Assembly: GCF_001883705.2 (NCBI RefSeq)
Contig: NZ_MDEQ02000017.1
Coordinates: forward strand, 1 to 64,000
DNA from: Burkholderia catarinensis
GTDB taxonomy: Bacteria; Pseudomonadota; Gammaproteobacteria; Burkholderiales; Burkholderiaceae
Length of the DNA stretch: 64,000 nt
Direction: 5' to 3'
Under the pieces are notes generated by a model. The model did not search any database, had not been told where the DNA came from, and saw only the letters and a list, made by a program, of their open reading frames with translations. Shown piece after piece: positions 54,714 to 62,792 of the stretch; the first letter of the stretch is position 1; each line of letters opens with the position of its first letter. Both the position numbers and the translations under genes were made by a program.

Positions 54714-56489
54714 ATGTATGTCATTCGGAGGCCGGAATTTGTCCGGCGCGGGGTTCATTGCCGAGCATGTGTCGGTCGGCATCAATTCCGAGGCGTCCAC
54801 GACGCCAAATTTCGCGGTGTGCGTTTGCCTGCCCGGTTCGGTGCAGTATTGAGCGCAACGCTGATAGGTAGCCTGAGCGCCGTGCTGTTCGCCGGGCCCG
54901 CGCACGCGCAAGTGCCGAACGCCGGGCAGGCGATGCGCGATATCGAAACGCCGCGCCCGACCCTTCCTTCCACCGCCGCACCCGCCCTCGACATCCCGAA
55001 GTCCGATGACGCGCAGGCGCCTCTCCCCGATACCGGGCCGCGCGTGCAGGTGCGGGCGTTCAAGCTCGACGGCAACCGCGTGTTCGACAACGACGCGCTG
55101 CTGCCGCTCGTCGCCGATCTCGCCGGGCGCGACCTGAGCTTCGCCGAGCTGCAGCAGGCGGCCGCCCGAATCACGACCTACTACCGCGAGCGTGGCTATG
55201 TGCTCGCGCGTGCCTATCTGCCGCACCAGGAAATCGACGACGGCGTCGTGCGCATCGACGTGGTCGAAGGCCGCTACGGGAAGATCGAACTGAACAACCG
55301 CTCGCGCGTGCTCGACGTCGCGGTGCGGCAGCCGCTGGCCGGCATCCGCCCGGACGGCGTCGTGCGCGGCGGCGACCTCGAGCGCAGCCTCGTGCTGCTG
55401 GACGATCTCGCCGGCGTCTCGGCGCGCGGCACGCTGCGCCCCGGCGACGCGGCGGGCACGACCGATCTCGTCGTCGATGTCGACAAGGGGCCGTTCGCCA
55501 CCGGCTCGCTCGAGTTCGACAACTACGGCGATGCCTCCACCGGCCGTTACCGGCTCGGCGGCAGCGTCAACGTCAATTCGCCGTTGCGGCTCGGCGATCA
55601 GCTGAGCCTGCGCGGCCTCGTCAGCAACGAGTGGCAGCGCTACTACCGTGCGGGCTACCAGGTTCCGGTGGGGCCGCTGTCGACGCGCATCGGCGTCGCC
55701 TATTCGGAATTGCACTACCGGCTTGCCGGTGAATTCTCGGATCTCGAATACCACGGCCGCGCGAGCGTGCAGAGCGTGTTCGTCGCGCAGCCGCTCGTGC
55801 GCGGCCGGCATCTGAACCTCACCGCGCAGATCCAGTACGAAAACAAGAATCTGCACGACACCTACGGCATCTTCGATCTCCAGACGGACAAGAACGTCGG
55901 CCTGTGGAGCTTCAGCCTGAGCGGCAGCAGCGAGGACCGCTGGTTCGGCGGCGGCCGCAACGGCCTGTCGGTGACGTTCGGCGCAGGCCGGCTGCGCAGC
56001 AACGATCCGCTCGACATGAACTACTTCACGAAGGCGATCGGCTCGTTCTCGAAGCTGAACGTCAGCGCGTTGCGCGTGCAGTCGCTCGGCCGGCGCTTCC
56101 AGCTCTATGCGCAATTCAACGCGCAGCTTGCGTCGCGCAACCTCGATTCGTCCGAGAAATTCAGCCTGGGCGGCCCGTACGGGGTGCGTGCGTACGCGCT
56201 CGGCGCGGGCAGCGGCGACCAGGGCTGGCAGGCGAGCGCGGAGTTGCGCTATCTCGCCGCGCCGGGGCTGCAGTTCAGCACATTCGTCGACACGGGCCGG
56301 GTGCAGCTCAACAAGCAGACGTGGACGCGCGAGCGCAATACACAGCAGATGCAGGCGGCCGGTGTGGGCGCCAGCTGGTACGGCGCGACCCGTCAGGTCA
56401 CGCTGGCCGCGGCATGGGCGCTCGGCTCGCCGGTCGGTTCGCCGACGCGCGCGCCGAGCGTATGGGTTCAGGCCGCTCAGTATTTCTGA
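54714..56489 (+). CDS. Two-partner secretion transporter (FhaC/ShlB-like TpsB)
   Basis: About 591 residues of an outer-membrane TpsB. An N-terminal export signal (AVLSATLIGSLSAVLFAGPAHAQ), POTRA domains (VRAFKLDGNRVF, RGYVLARAYLPHQEIDDGVV), and a C-terminal 16-strand barrel with the FhaC-type signature (here PYGVRAYALGAGSGDQGW, with Ala instead of the usual Gly in VRGY). It secretes the adjacent TpsA protein. The start is uncertain because none of the candidates has a good ribosome-binding site. Confidence 0.88.
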   Translation: MYVIRRPEFVRRGVHCRACVGRHQFRGVHDAKFRGVRLPARFGAVLSATLIGSLSAVLFAGPAHAQVPNAGQAMRDIETPRPTLPSTAAPALDIPKSDDAQAPLPDTGPRVQVRAFKLDGNRVFDNDALLPLVADLAGRDLSFAELQQAAARITTYYRERGYVLARAYLPHQEIDDGVVRIDVVEGRYGKIELNNRSRVLDVAVRQPLAGIRPDGVVRGGDLERSLVLLDDLAGVSARGTLRPGDAAGTTDLVVDVDKGPFATGSLEFDNYGDASTGRYRLGGSVNVNSPLRLGDQLSLRGLVSNEWQRYYRAGYQVPVGPLSTRIGVAYSELHYRLAGEFSDLEYHGRASVQSVFVAQPLVRGRHLNLTAQIQYENKNLHDTYGIFDLQTDKNVGLWSFSLSGSSEDRWFGGGRNGLSVTFGAGRLRSNDPLDMNYFTKAIGSFSKLNVSALRVQSLGRRFQLYAQFNAQLASRNLDSSEKFSLGGPYGVRAYALGAGSGDQGWQASAELRYLAAPGLQFSTFVDTGRVQLNKQTWTRERNTQQMQAAGVGASWYGATRQVTLAAAWALGSPVGSPTRAPSVWVQAAQYF

Positions 56490-56555
56490 GCGGATCCTGT
56501 AGCACCACCCCTCGGTAGCGGGGGTTGTAGTGAATCAATCAATGAGGATACCAAA

Positions 56556-59500
56556 ATGAACAAGGCCTATTCACTGGTGTGGAACGAGGCGCTGGGCGGT
56601 TGGACCGTGGCAGGGGAAACGGCCCGCCGTCGCGGCAAGCGCTCGGGCGGCAAGTGCGCGATCGCGGTGGCGGCATCGCTGCTGGGGCTGGTGGCGACAG
56701 GTGCGCACGCGCTCCCGACGGGCGGGGCGATCGTGGGGGGCAAGGGCGACATCTCGACGTCGGCGGACGGCAAGGCGATGTCGGTGAACCAGCACACGGA
56801 CAAGCTGATCACGAACTGGCAGGACTTCAGCATCGCGGGCGGGGAGCGTGTGTCGTTCCATCAGCCGACGGACAAGTCGATCGCGCTGAACCGGGTGATC
56901 GGGACGAACGGCAGCCAGATCCAGGGCCAGCTCGACGCGAACGGCCGGCTGTTCGTGGTGAACCCGAACGGGGTGGTGTTCGGCAAGGGCGCGCAGGTGA
57001 ACGTCGGTGGGCTGGTGGCGACGACGCGCAACATTTCGGATGCGGATTTCCTCAACGGCAAGTACCGGTTCACGGGCACGTCGAAGAACGCGGTGGTGAA
57101 CGAAGGAACGATCACGGCGGCGGAAGGCGGAAGCGTGGCGCTGCTGGGTGCGCAGGTGTCGAACAGCGGGACGATCCAGGCGAAGCTGGGCCGGGTGGCA
57201 CTGGGCGCGGGCAACACGATGACCGTGAACTTCGACGGCAACGGCCTGCTGAACCTGCAGGTGAATGAGGGCGCGGTGAATGCGCAGGTGAACAACGGCG
57301 GCCTGCTGAAGGCGGACGGCGGCGAGGTGCTGATGACGGCGCGCGCGGCCGGTAACCTGCTGGGCGCGGTGGTGAACAACACGGGGACGATCGAAGCGAA
57401 GGGACTGAATTCGCGCAGCGGGAAGATCACGCTGGAAGGCGGGCTGGTGAAGGTGGCCGGCAAGCTGGACGCGAGCGGGCAGGAAGCGGCCGCATCGGGC
57501 GGCGTGGTGACGACGCGCGGCGAGCGTGTCGAGGTGGCGAACGACGTGCAGGTCGACACGCGGGCGGCGGGCGGCCGTACGGGCACGTGGAAGATCGAGG
57601 CCGCGAACGCCGGCGTGGACAAGGACAGCACGCCGGCGCGCCAGCGCGGCCTCGTCATCGACGGCGGCCTCAGCGGCAACTCGAGCGACAAAGGTGCGTC
57701 GATCCAGGCCGGCGCGCTGTCGCGCGCGCTGGGCACGACCAGCGTGGAGCTGAGCAACACCAGGGGCGTCTTGACGGTTGACGGCGCGGTGAACTGGGCA
57801 AGCGACAACAAGCTGACCCTGACGTCGCAGAAGAGCCGCGTGGACCTCAAGCAGGCGATCCGCTCAAGTGGCGCGAACGCCGGCCTGACCGTGAACGCGG
57901 CAGGCAAGATCCGCCTGTCCGACGCGGTGGCGCTGACCGGCCAGAACGCACGGCTGGAACTGAATTCGCTCTATGGTTACTCGCTGGAGAACGAGAAGGC
58001 GGTGGTGACGCTGTCGGGCGAGAAAGCGTCGTTCGGCGCGAACGGCGACGAATACACGGTGATCCACGACCTGGCGGGGCTGCGCAACGTGGACGCGAAC
58101 CTGAAGGGTCGCTACGTGCTGGGCAATGCGATCAAGGGCAGCGATCGCTTCCGCAGCATCGGCGGCGGCGATTCGTTCACCGGCGTGTTCGACGGCTTCG
58201 GCAACACGATCAGCGGCTTGACCGTCTACAACACCGATTCGCCGTATGTGGGCCTGTTCGCCTCCAACGCGGGAAGCATCGCCAACGTGAAGCTGCAAGG
58301 CATCACCGCGAACGGCGTGTCGCCGTATGCGTATAGCCAGTGGGTCTACGTGGGTGCGCTGGCCGGTCTCAACGTCGGCACGATCTCGAACGTGACCGCG
58401 AAGGACGTGCGGGTTACGGGCAGCGGCGCCGGCGCGACCGTCCTCGGCGGCCTGGTGGGCATGAACCTGAGCGGCAAGATCGATCGCTCGTCGGTGTCGG
58501 GGCGAATCGAGGGCGATCGCAGCACGCGGATGGCCGGCGGCCTGGTTGGCGACAACGCCACGGAGCTGTGGCCGAACCCGAACAGGGCGACGATCAGCAA
58601 CAGCTCGGCCGATGTCGACGTCGTGGTCAAGGGCACGCGCGCGGACAATTTCACCGCGGTGGGCGGCCTCGTCGGGCACAACACGGGCACGATCGAAATG
58701 TCGAAGAGCTCGGGCACCGTCGAAGTGGACGGCGAAGGCGCGATGGTCGGCGGTCTCGTCGGCCTCAACGAATTCAATCTCAGCTCCCTCGGCTATATCT
58801 ACGCGTCCAGTTCTTCCAGCACGGTCAAGACGGGCGACAACGCGAAGGCGGGCGGCCTGGTCGGCGTCAACCGCGGCAACATCGAAATGTCGTCCGCGAG
58901 CGGAGCCGTCACGGCGGGTGCGAACAGCCGCGCGGGCGGCCTCGTCGGCGAGAACGAGGCGACCATCTCGAGGTCGGAGGCCAGCGGCAAGGTGACGGCT
59001 GGTGCGTCGAGCCGCGCGGGCGGCCTCGTCGGCAGCAACGAAGGCGAGGTGCTGGTGTCGGACGCAACCGGCGACGTGGTGGCCGGCGATGACAGCCAGG
59101 CCGGCGGTCTGGTCGGCTACAGCGGCAGCAGGTCGCGCATCATCTTGTCGAACGCGCGCGGCAAGGTCCTGGCTGGCGACCGGTCGAAGGTCGGCGGCCT
59201 CGTCGGCGAGAACTACGGCATGATCATCCGTTCGAGCGCGCACGGCACGGTGACGGCCGGCGCGGAAAGCCAGGCCGGCGGCCTCGCGGGCCTGAGCGAA
59301 GGTGACGTGATGGACTCGGAGGCAACCGGCGACGTGATCGCCGGCGCGAACAGCGCGGCCGGCGGCCTCATCGGCGCCAGCAGCGGCAACGTGCAGTCGT
59401 CGCGGGCGTTCGGCAACGTGTCGGCTGGCAGCGGCAGCTCGGCGGGCGGCCTGATCGGCATCAACAGCGGATACGTGCAGGCGTCCAGCGCGCGCGGCAA

Positions 59501-59990
59501 CGTGACCGTGGCGGGAACCGGCAACGCCGGCGGCCTGGTCGGCCTCAATCGCGGCTGGCGCGGCTACGTGATGGGTTCGGAGGCGTCGGGCGACGTGAGC
59601 GCCACGGGAGAGGAGAGCGCGGTCGGCGGACTCGTGGGCCGTATCGAGGACGGCGGGGTGCAGACCTCGTCGGCCCGTGGCTCGGTGAAGGGCGGCGACA
59701 AGAGTTACGTCGGCGGGCTGGTCGGCTTGAACAACGGCACCATCAGCGGATCGTCGTCGTCGGGAACGGTGAGCGGCGGCAACTTCGCGAAGCTGGGCGG
59801 GCTCGTCGGCCAGAACCTGCTCCAGGTGATGGGTTCCACGACGTCCAGCAAGATCGTCCTGACGCCGGGGTACTTCCAGACGGTCGGCGCGCTCGCCGGC
59901 ACCAACTTCGGCATCCTGATGGGCAACAGCGCGACCGGCGAGGCCGCCGGCATGCAACTGGTCGGTGTCGGCCGCGGGCAAACGCGCTGA
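56556..59990 (+). CDS. GLUG-repeat filamentous hemagglutinin-type TpsA adhesin
   Basis: A 1144-residue secreted exoprotein: an extended signal peptide (ESPR, MNKAYSLVWNEALGGWTV), a TPS secretion domain (about residues 55-290) with NPNG at 136-139 and NVGGLVATT, then a beta-helical region and from about residue 590 a run of 18 GLUG-type repeats (GGLVG with variations). There is no VENN motif or toxin-like C-terminus, so it is probably an adhesin and not a contact-dependent inhibition toxin. It starts 66 bases after its TpsB partner. Confidence 0.9.
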   Translation: MNKAYSLVWNEALGGWTVAGETARRRGKRSGGKCAIAVAASLLGLVATGAHALPTGGAIVGGKGDISTSADGKAMSVNQHTDKLITNWQDFSIAGGERVSFHQPTDKSIALNRVIGTNGSQIQGQLDANGRLFVVNPNGVVFGKGAQVNVGGLVATTRNISDADFLNGKYRFTGTSKNAVVNEGTITAAEGGSVALLGAQVSNSGTIQAKLGRVALGAGNTMTVNFDGNGLLNLQVNEGAVNAQVNNGGLLKADGGEVLMTARAAGNLLGAVVNNTGTIEAKGLNSRSGKITLEGGLVKVAGKLDASGQEAAASGGVVTTRGERVEVANDVQVDTRAAGGRTGTWKIEAANAGVDKDSTPARQRGLVIDGGLSGNSSDKGASIQAGALSRALGTTSVELSNTRGVLTVDGAVNWASDNKLTLTSQKSRVDLKQAIRSSGANAGLTVNAAGKIRLSDAVALTGQNARLELNSLYGYSLENEKAVVTLSGEKASFGANGDEYTVIHDLAGLRNVDANLKGRYVLGNAIKGSDRFRSIGGGDSFTGVFDGFGNTISGLTVYNTDSPYVGLFASNAGSIANVKLQGITANGVSPYAYSQWVYVGALAGLNVGTISNVTAKDVRVTGSGAGATVLGGLVGMNLSGKIDRSSVSGRIEGDRSTRMAGGLVGDNATELWPNPNRATISNSSADVDVVVKGTRADNFTAVGGLVGHNTGTIEMSKSSGTVEVDGEGAMVGGLVGLNEFNLSSLGYIYASSSSSTVKTGDNAKAGGLVGVNRGNIEMSSASGAVTAGANSRAGGLVGENEATISRSEASGKVTAGASSRAGGLVGSNEGEVLVSDATGDVVAGDDSQAGGLVGYSGSRSRIILSNARGKVLAGDRSKVGGLVGENYGMIIRSSAHGTVTAGAESQAGGLAGLSEGDVMDSEATGDVIAGANSAAGGLIGASSGNVQSSRAFGNVSAGSGSSAGGLIGINSGYVQASSARGNVTVAGTGNAGGLVGLNRGWRGYVMGSEASGDVSATGEESAVGGLVGRIEDGGVQTSSARGSVKGGDKSYVGGLVGLNNGTISGSSSSGTVSGGNFAKLGGLVGQNLLQVMGSTTSSKIVLTPGYFQTVGALAGTNFGILMGNSATGEAAGMQLVGVGRGQTR
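58345..59925 (+). repeat. GLUG repeat array inside TpsA
   Basis: Eighteen repeated units of 60-120 bases each contain a GC-rich block coding for (A/V)GGL(V/A/I)G followed by a 20-30 residue Ser/Gly/Thr-rich spacer. Repeated DNA of this kind can recombine and change protein length. Confidence 0.75.
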
Positions 59991-60007
59991 TCGGCTGAAC
60001 CGCTGAA

Positions 60008-60053
60008 CCGCGCACCGCCGGGCGACGCGCAAGCGAAGCACGGCGGTGCGCGG
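60008..60053. terminator. Long hairpin between the TpsA gene and the S15 peptidase
   Basis: CCGCGCACCGCCG (60008-60020) pairs perfectly with CGGCGGTGCGCGG (60041-60053) around a 20-base loop. It lies between convergent genes. There is no T-tract, so the role as a terminator is inferred. Confidence 0.45.
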
Positions 60054-60067
60054 AACTCATTCCCGCG

Positions 60068-62029
60068 TCATGACGAGACGAGCGGCACCGTGACCGACGT
60101 GCCGGCCGGATCGAGCGTCAGCCCGGTACCCGGCGTCGGCCGCAGGGTCGCCTCGTTGTCGCTGGAGAGGACGACGAGGCCGAGCCGGTGGCCGGCTTCC
60201 ACCCTGTAGTCGCGCGGCATGAACGTCAGCTTCAGGTCATACGGCATCCCCGGCAGCACGGGCTCCGTCACCCAGTCCGACAGCCGGTTGCGCGGGTCGG
60301 TCCATGCGCGCGTGACGATCGTGGCCGTGCCGTCCGGTGCGCGGTCGACCAGCAGCGCCGTCACGTTGGCCACACCCGTGAAGGTCAGCCTGACGCGCGC
60401 GGTCGCGGCGCCGGAAAGGCGCGTCGCGGCCGTGAGCGGCGCGGTCTCGAAGCGGCTGCGGTTTTCGCCCGTCGGCGCATTCGCCAGCGTGAGCGCGGGA
60501 ATGCGCGCGTCGTCGGCGAAGCGTGCGAGCGGGCCGCCGGTCGGCATCCGCAGCAGCGTGCCGGTGCCCGCGCCGTCGCCGCCCGCGAAATACGTGACCG
60601 GTGCGGCATGACGTGCCGCCCAGTCCGCCTCCTTCAGCAGCTTGCCGTCCGCCTGCTCGATCACCGCGCGCGCATCGCGTTCGACGCCGTTGTCGAAACC
60701 GATCAGGTAGCGCGTAAACCACCGGTTCACCTCCGCGGTCCACGCATCGGCCATTGCCGGCACGCGGGTCGGATCGGTGTGTTTCAGGTGATGCAGCCAC
60801 AGCTGCGTCGGCACGCCCTGGCGCCGCATCGCGAGATACCACGATGTCGACTGGTCGACGCGCACGTTGTCGTCGGTCAGCCCCTGCGCGACGAGCGCCG
60901 GCGCGACCGCGAACGCGGTCGGGATGTCGCGCGCGGCCCAGAACCGCGAATAGTCGCCGGTCTTGCGGTCTTCCTGCTGCAACGCTTCGTCGATCAGGTG
61001 CGTGCAGCGCTCCGGGTGCGCGTTCGTCAGCAGCGCCTTGATGTAGACGTCGACGTCCTCGCCCTGATAGCCCTCCGGCGCGCGCACGAGCCCGCCCGAG
61101 CGGTAGTAGCCGTACATGTTCGACAGCCCGGCGACCGGCACGATCGCGTCGAGCCCGCGCGTGCGCAGGCTCGCGACCATCTTCGGCAGCGTGCCGTCGT
61201 ACGACACGCCGTACATGCCGACGTGCCCCGTCGACCAGTTCGCGACGACCGTCTTGCCGTTCGCGTCCTTCGCGGTCGCGTCACGGCCGAGCCAGCGGAT
61301 CACCGACGCCATCGCGACCGATTCGTCGCGCGTCAGGATCGTCGGGCAGCCGTCCGAGCCGGCGGTGCCGAGCGAATCCGCATAGACGATCGTGAAGCCG
61401 CGCGGCACGAAGTAGCTTTCGATCCACGAGCGCCCGGCGGCGGCCGCTTCGACCTGTTGCAGCATCCGCGTCTGCGGCGCGGCGGCCATGACGCGTGCGG
61501 ACGTCGATGCCGACGCGGATGCGCTTGCGTTCGCTGCCGGATGCGGCGTGCCGTCGAGTTCGACGTCGACGTTGTGGTCGGGGCTGTCTGCAAGCCCCGC
61601 ATAGTACGGGCTCGCGAGCACGATGACGGGCGTGCGCGCGCCGTTCGCGGTTTCGGACGGGCGCACGATGCGCACGTGAATGCGGTCGCGCGTGCCGTCG
61701 CCGTCGGAATCGACCGGCGTGTCGACCCACGCGTTCTCCTCGATCGTGCCGCCCGACAGCGACGGCTGCACCTGGCCGTTCGCGATCACGGGCCGGTAGC
61801 GACCGCCGCCGGCCGGGTTGGCGTACGGGACGCCGGACGGCGAAATGCGCGACGCCAGCGACTGCGTATCGGCCGCCGATGCGGCGGCCCCCTCCTGTTG
61901 GCCTTGCGCGAGCGCTGACGCGCCCGCCACGCTGCTGCCGCCGTCGTCGCCGCCGCACGCGGCGAGCGTCGCGGCCGCCACGAGCGCGGGAAGCCACGCG
62001 CGCCGCAATCCGGTTCGATGAATGTTCAT
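60068..62029 (-). CDS. S15 (Xaa-Pro dipeptidyl-peptidase-like) lipoprotein
   Basis: A 653-residue lipoprotein: the signal ends in the lipobox LAAC with Cys25, then a short acidic/Gly linker. The catalytic domain follows the S15 pattern, with the nucleophile Ser276 in MYGVSYDGTLPK, and a C-terminal jelly-roll (residues from about 500, ending PAGTSVTVPLVSS). It hydrolyses Xaa-Pro dipeptides or related esters. It is convergent with the TpsA gene. Confidence 0.87.
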   Translation of the reverse strand: MNIHRTGLRRAWLPALVAAATLAACGGDDGGSSVAGASALAQGQQEGAAASAADTQSLASRISPSGVPYANPAGGGRYRPVIANGQVQPSLSGGTIEENAWVDTPVDSDGDGTRDRIHVRIVRPSETANGARTPVIVLASPYYAGLADSPDHNVDVELDGTPHPAANASASASASTSARVMAAAPQTRMLQQVEAAAAGRSWIESYFVPRGFTIVYADSLGTAGSDGCPTILTRDESVAMASVIRWLGRDATAKDANGKTVVANWSTGHVGMYGVSYDGTLPKMVASLRTRGLDAIVPVAGLSNMYGYYRSGGLVRAPEGYQGEDVDVYIKALLTNAHPERCTHLIDEALQQEDRKTGDYSRFWAARDIPTAFAVAPALVAQGLTDDNVRVDQSTSWYLAMRRQGVPTQLWLHHLKHTDPTRVPAMADAWTAEVNRWFTRYLIGFDNGVERDARAVIEQADGKLLKEADWAARHAAPVTYFAGGDGAGTGTLLRMPTGGPLARFADDARIPALTLANAPTGENRSRFETAPLTAATRLSGAATARVRLTFTGVANVTALLVDRAPDGTATIVTRAWTDPRNRLSDWVTEPVLPGMPYDLKLTFMPRDYRVEAGHRLGLVVLSSDNEATLRPTPGTGLTLDPAGTSVTVPLVSS

Positions 62030-62792
62030 TGAATCGACCTCGTCTCTTGTGATTGTCTGGAACCGGCTGGCCTGCGACATGCCCCCTGCGGCCCGGCCGG
62101 GTGCTGCATCGGATGAAGCGGAACTGCACCTGCGAAAGCGCCGGGCGAAACGCCCGGGTGTCACGGCCGGCGCCGGCGAGCGCATCGTCTCGACCGGAAA
62201 GCGTCAGCGCGGCGGCTGGTTCAGGCCGCGCGGTCGAAGTGAAGCCGGCGGCGTGATTTGAATGCAGGAGTGCGAATCAAATGCGGGCATGCCCGATCTT
62301 CCTTCAAGTTTCAGATGAAACGGAACGGCACGATGCGGTGAGGCGGGGGTGTTGCGAACGACGGTGCGGCAACGGCAGGAACGCGCGACGCATGTCGCGC
62401 ATGGCTTGCCGGATTTCTTTCCGGAAGCTTGCGCAAACTTATCTCAGTGAAATCTCGGTGTCAAACTTTTTTAGTTAGGGGCAAACAAAGTTTCGGCGCA
62501 TGGGTAGCATGCGGCCGCCGATCGTTGCGGCATCGCGTTCGACTTCCGCGGAATCCATCCGTCAATCATTAAAGGCAGTCTGAAACGAGAGAGAGGGCGA
62601 TGACGACTTCGGTCACGGCGGCGGGCGGCCAGCCGGCGCGCCGATGCCCGCTTCCGGTTCATGAGCCCGATGAACGCGGCCGCCGCGCGCAACGAGAAGA
62701 CGGTGCGGTCCGGCGGGCAAGTCACCGCGCCGGACGGCAGCAACGGCGCCGGTTTCCACGAGATCGCGTAACGCCGGCGCCGGACGCGCCGC
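62030..62792. other. Long region with no convincing gene
   Basis: This 763-base stretch has a patch of lower GC (about 62430-62500), which may hold the S15 peptidase promoter. Short frames of the 36-110 residue range exist (e.g. starting at 62600 after GAGAGAGAGG, and ending at 62771), but they are Arg-rich or fragmentary and I do not recognise them. Confidence 0.4.

Noticed and set aside
58345..59925. CRISPR-like periodic repeats
   Set aside because: The repeats are in-frame, vary in length and code for GLUG motifs in a secreted protein.
56556..59990. Possible contact-dependent inhibition toxin (CdiA)
   Set aside because: The protein is short, ends in GLUG repeats, has no VENN motif or toxin tail, and no immunity gene follows.
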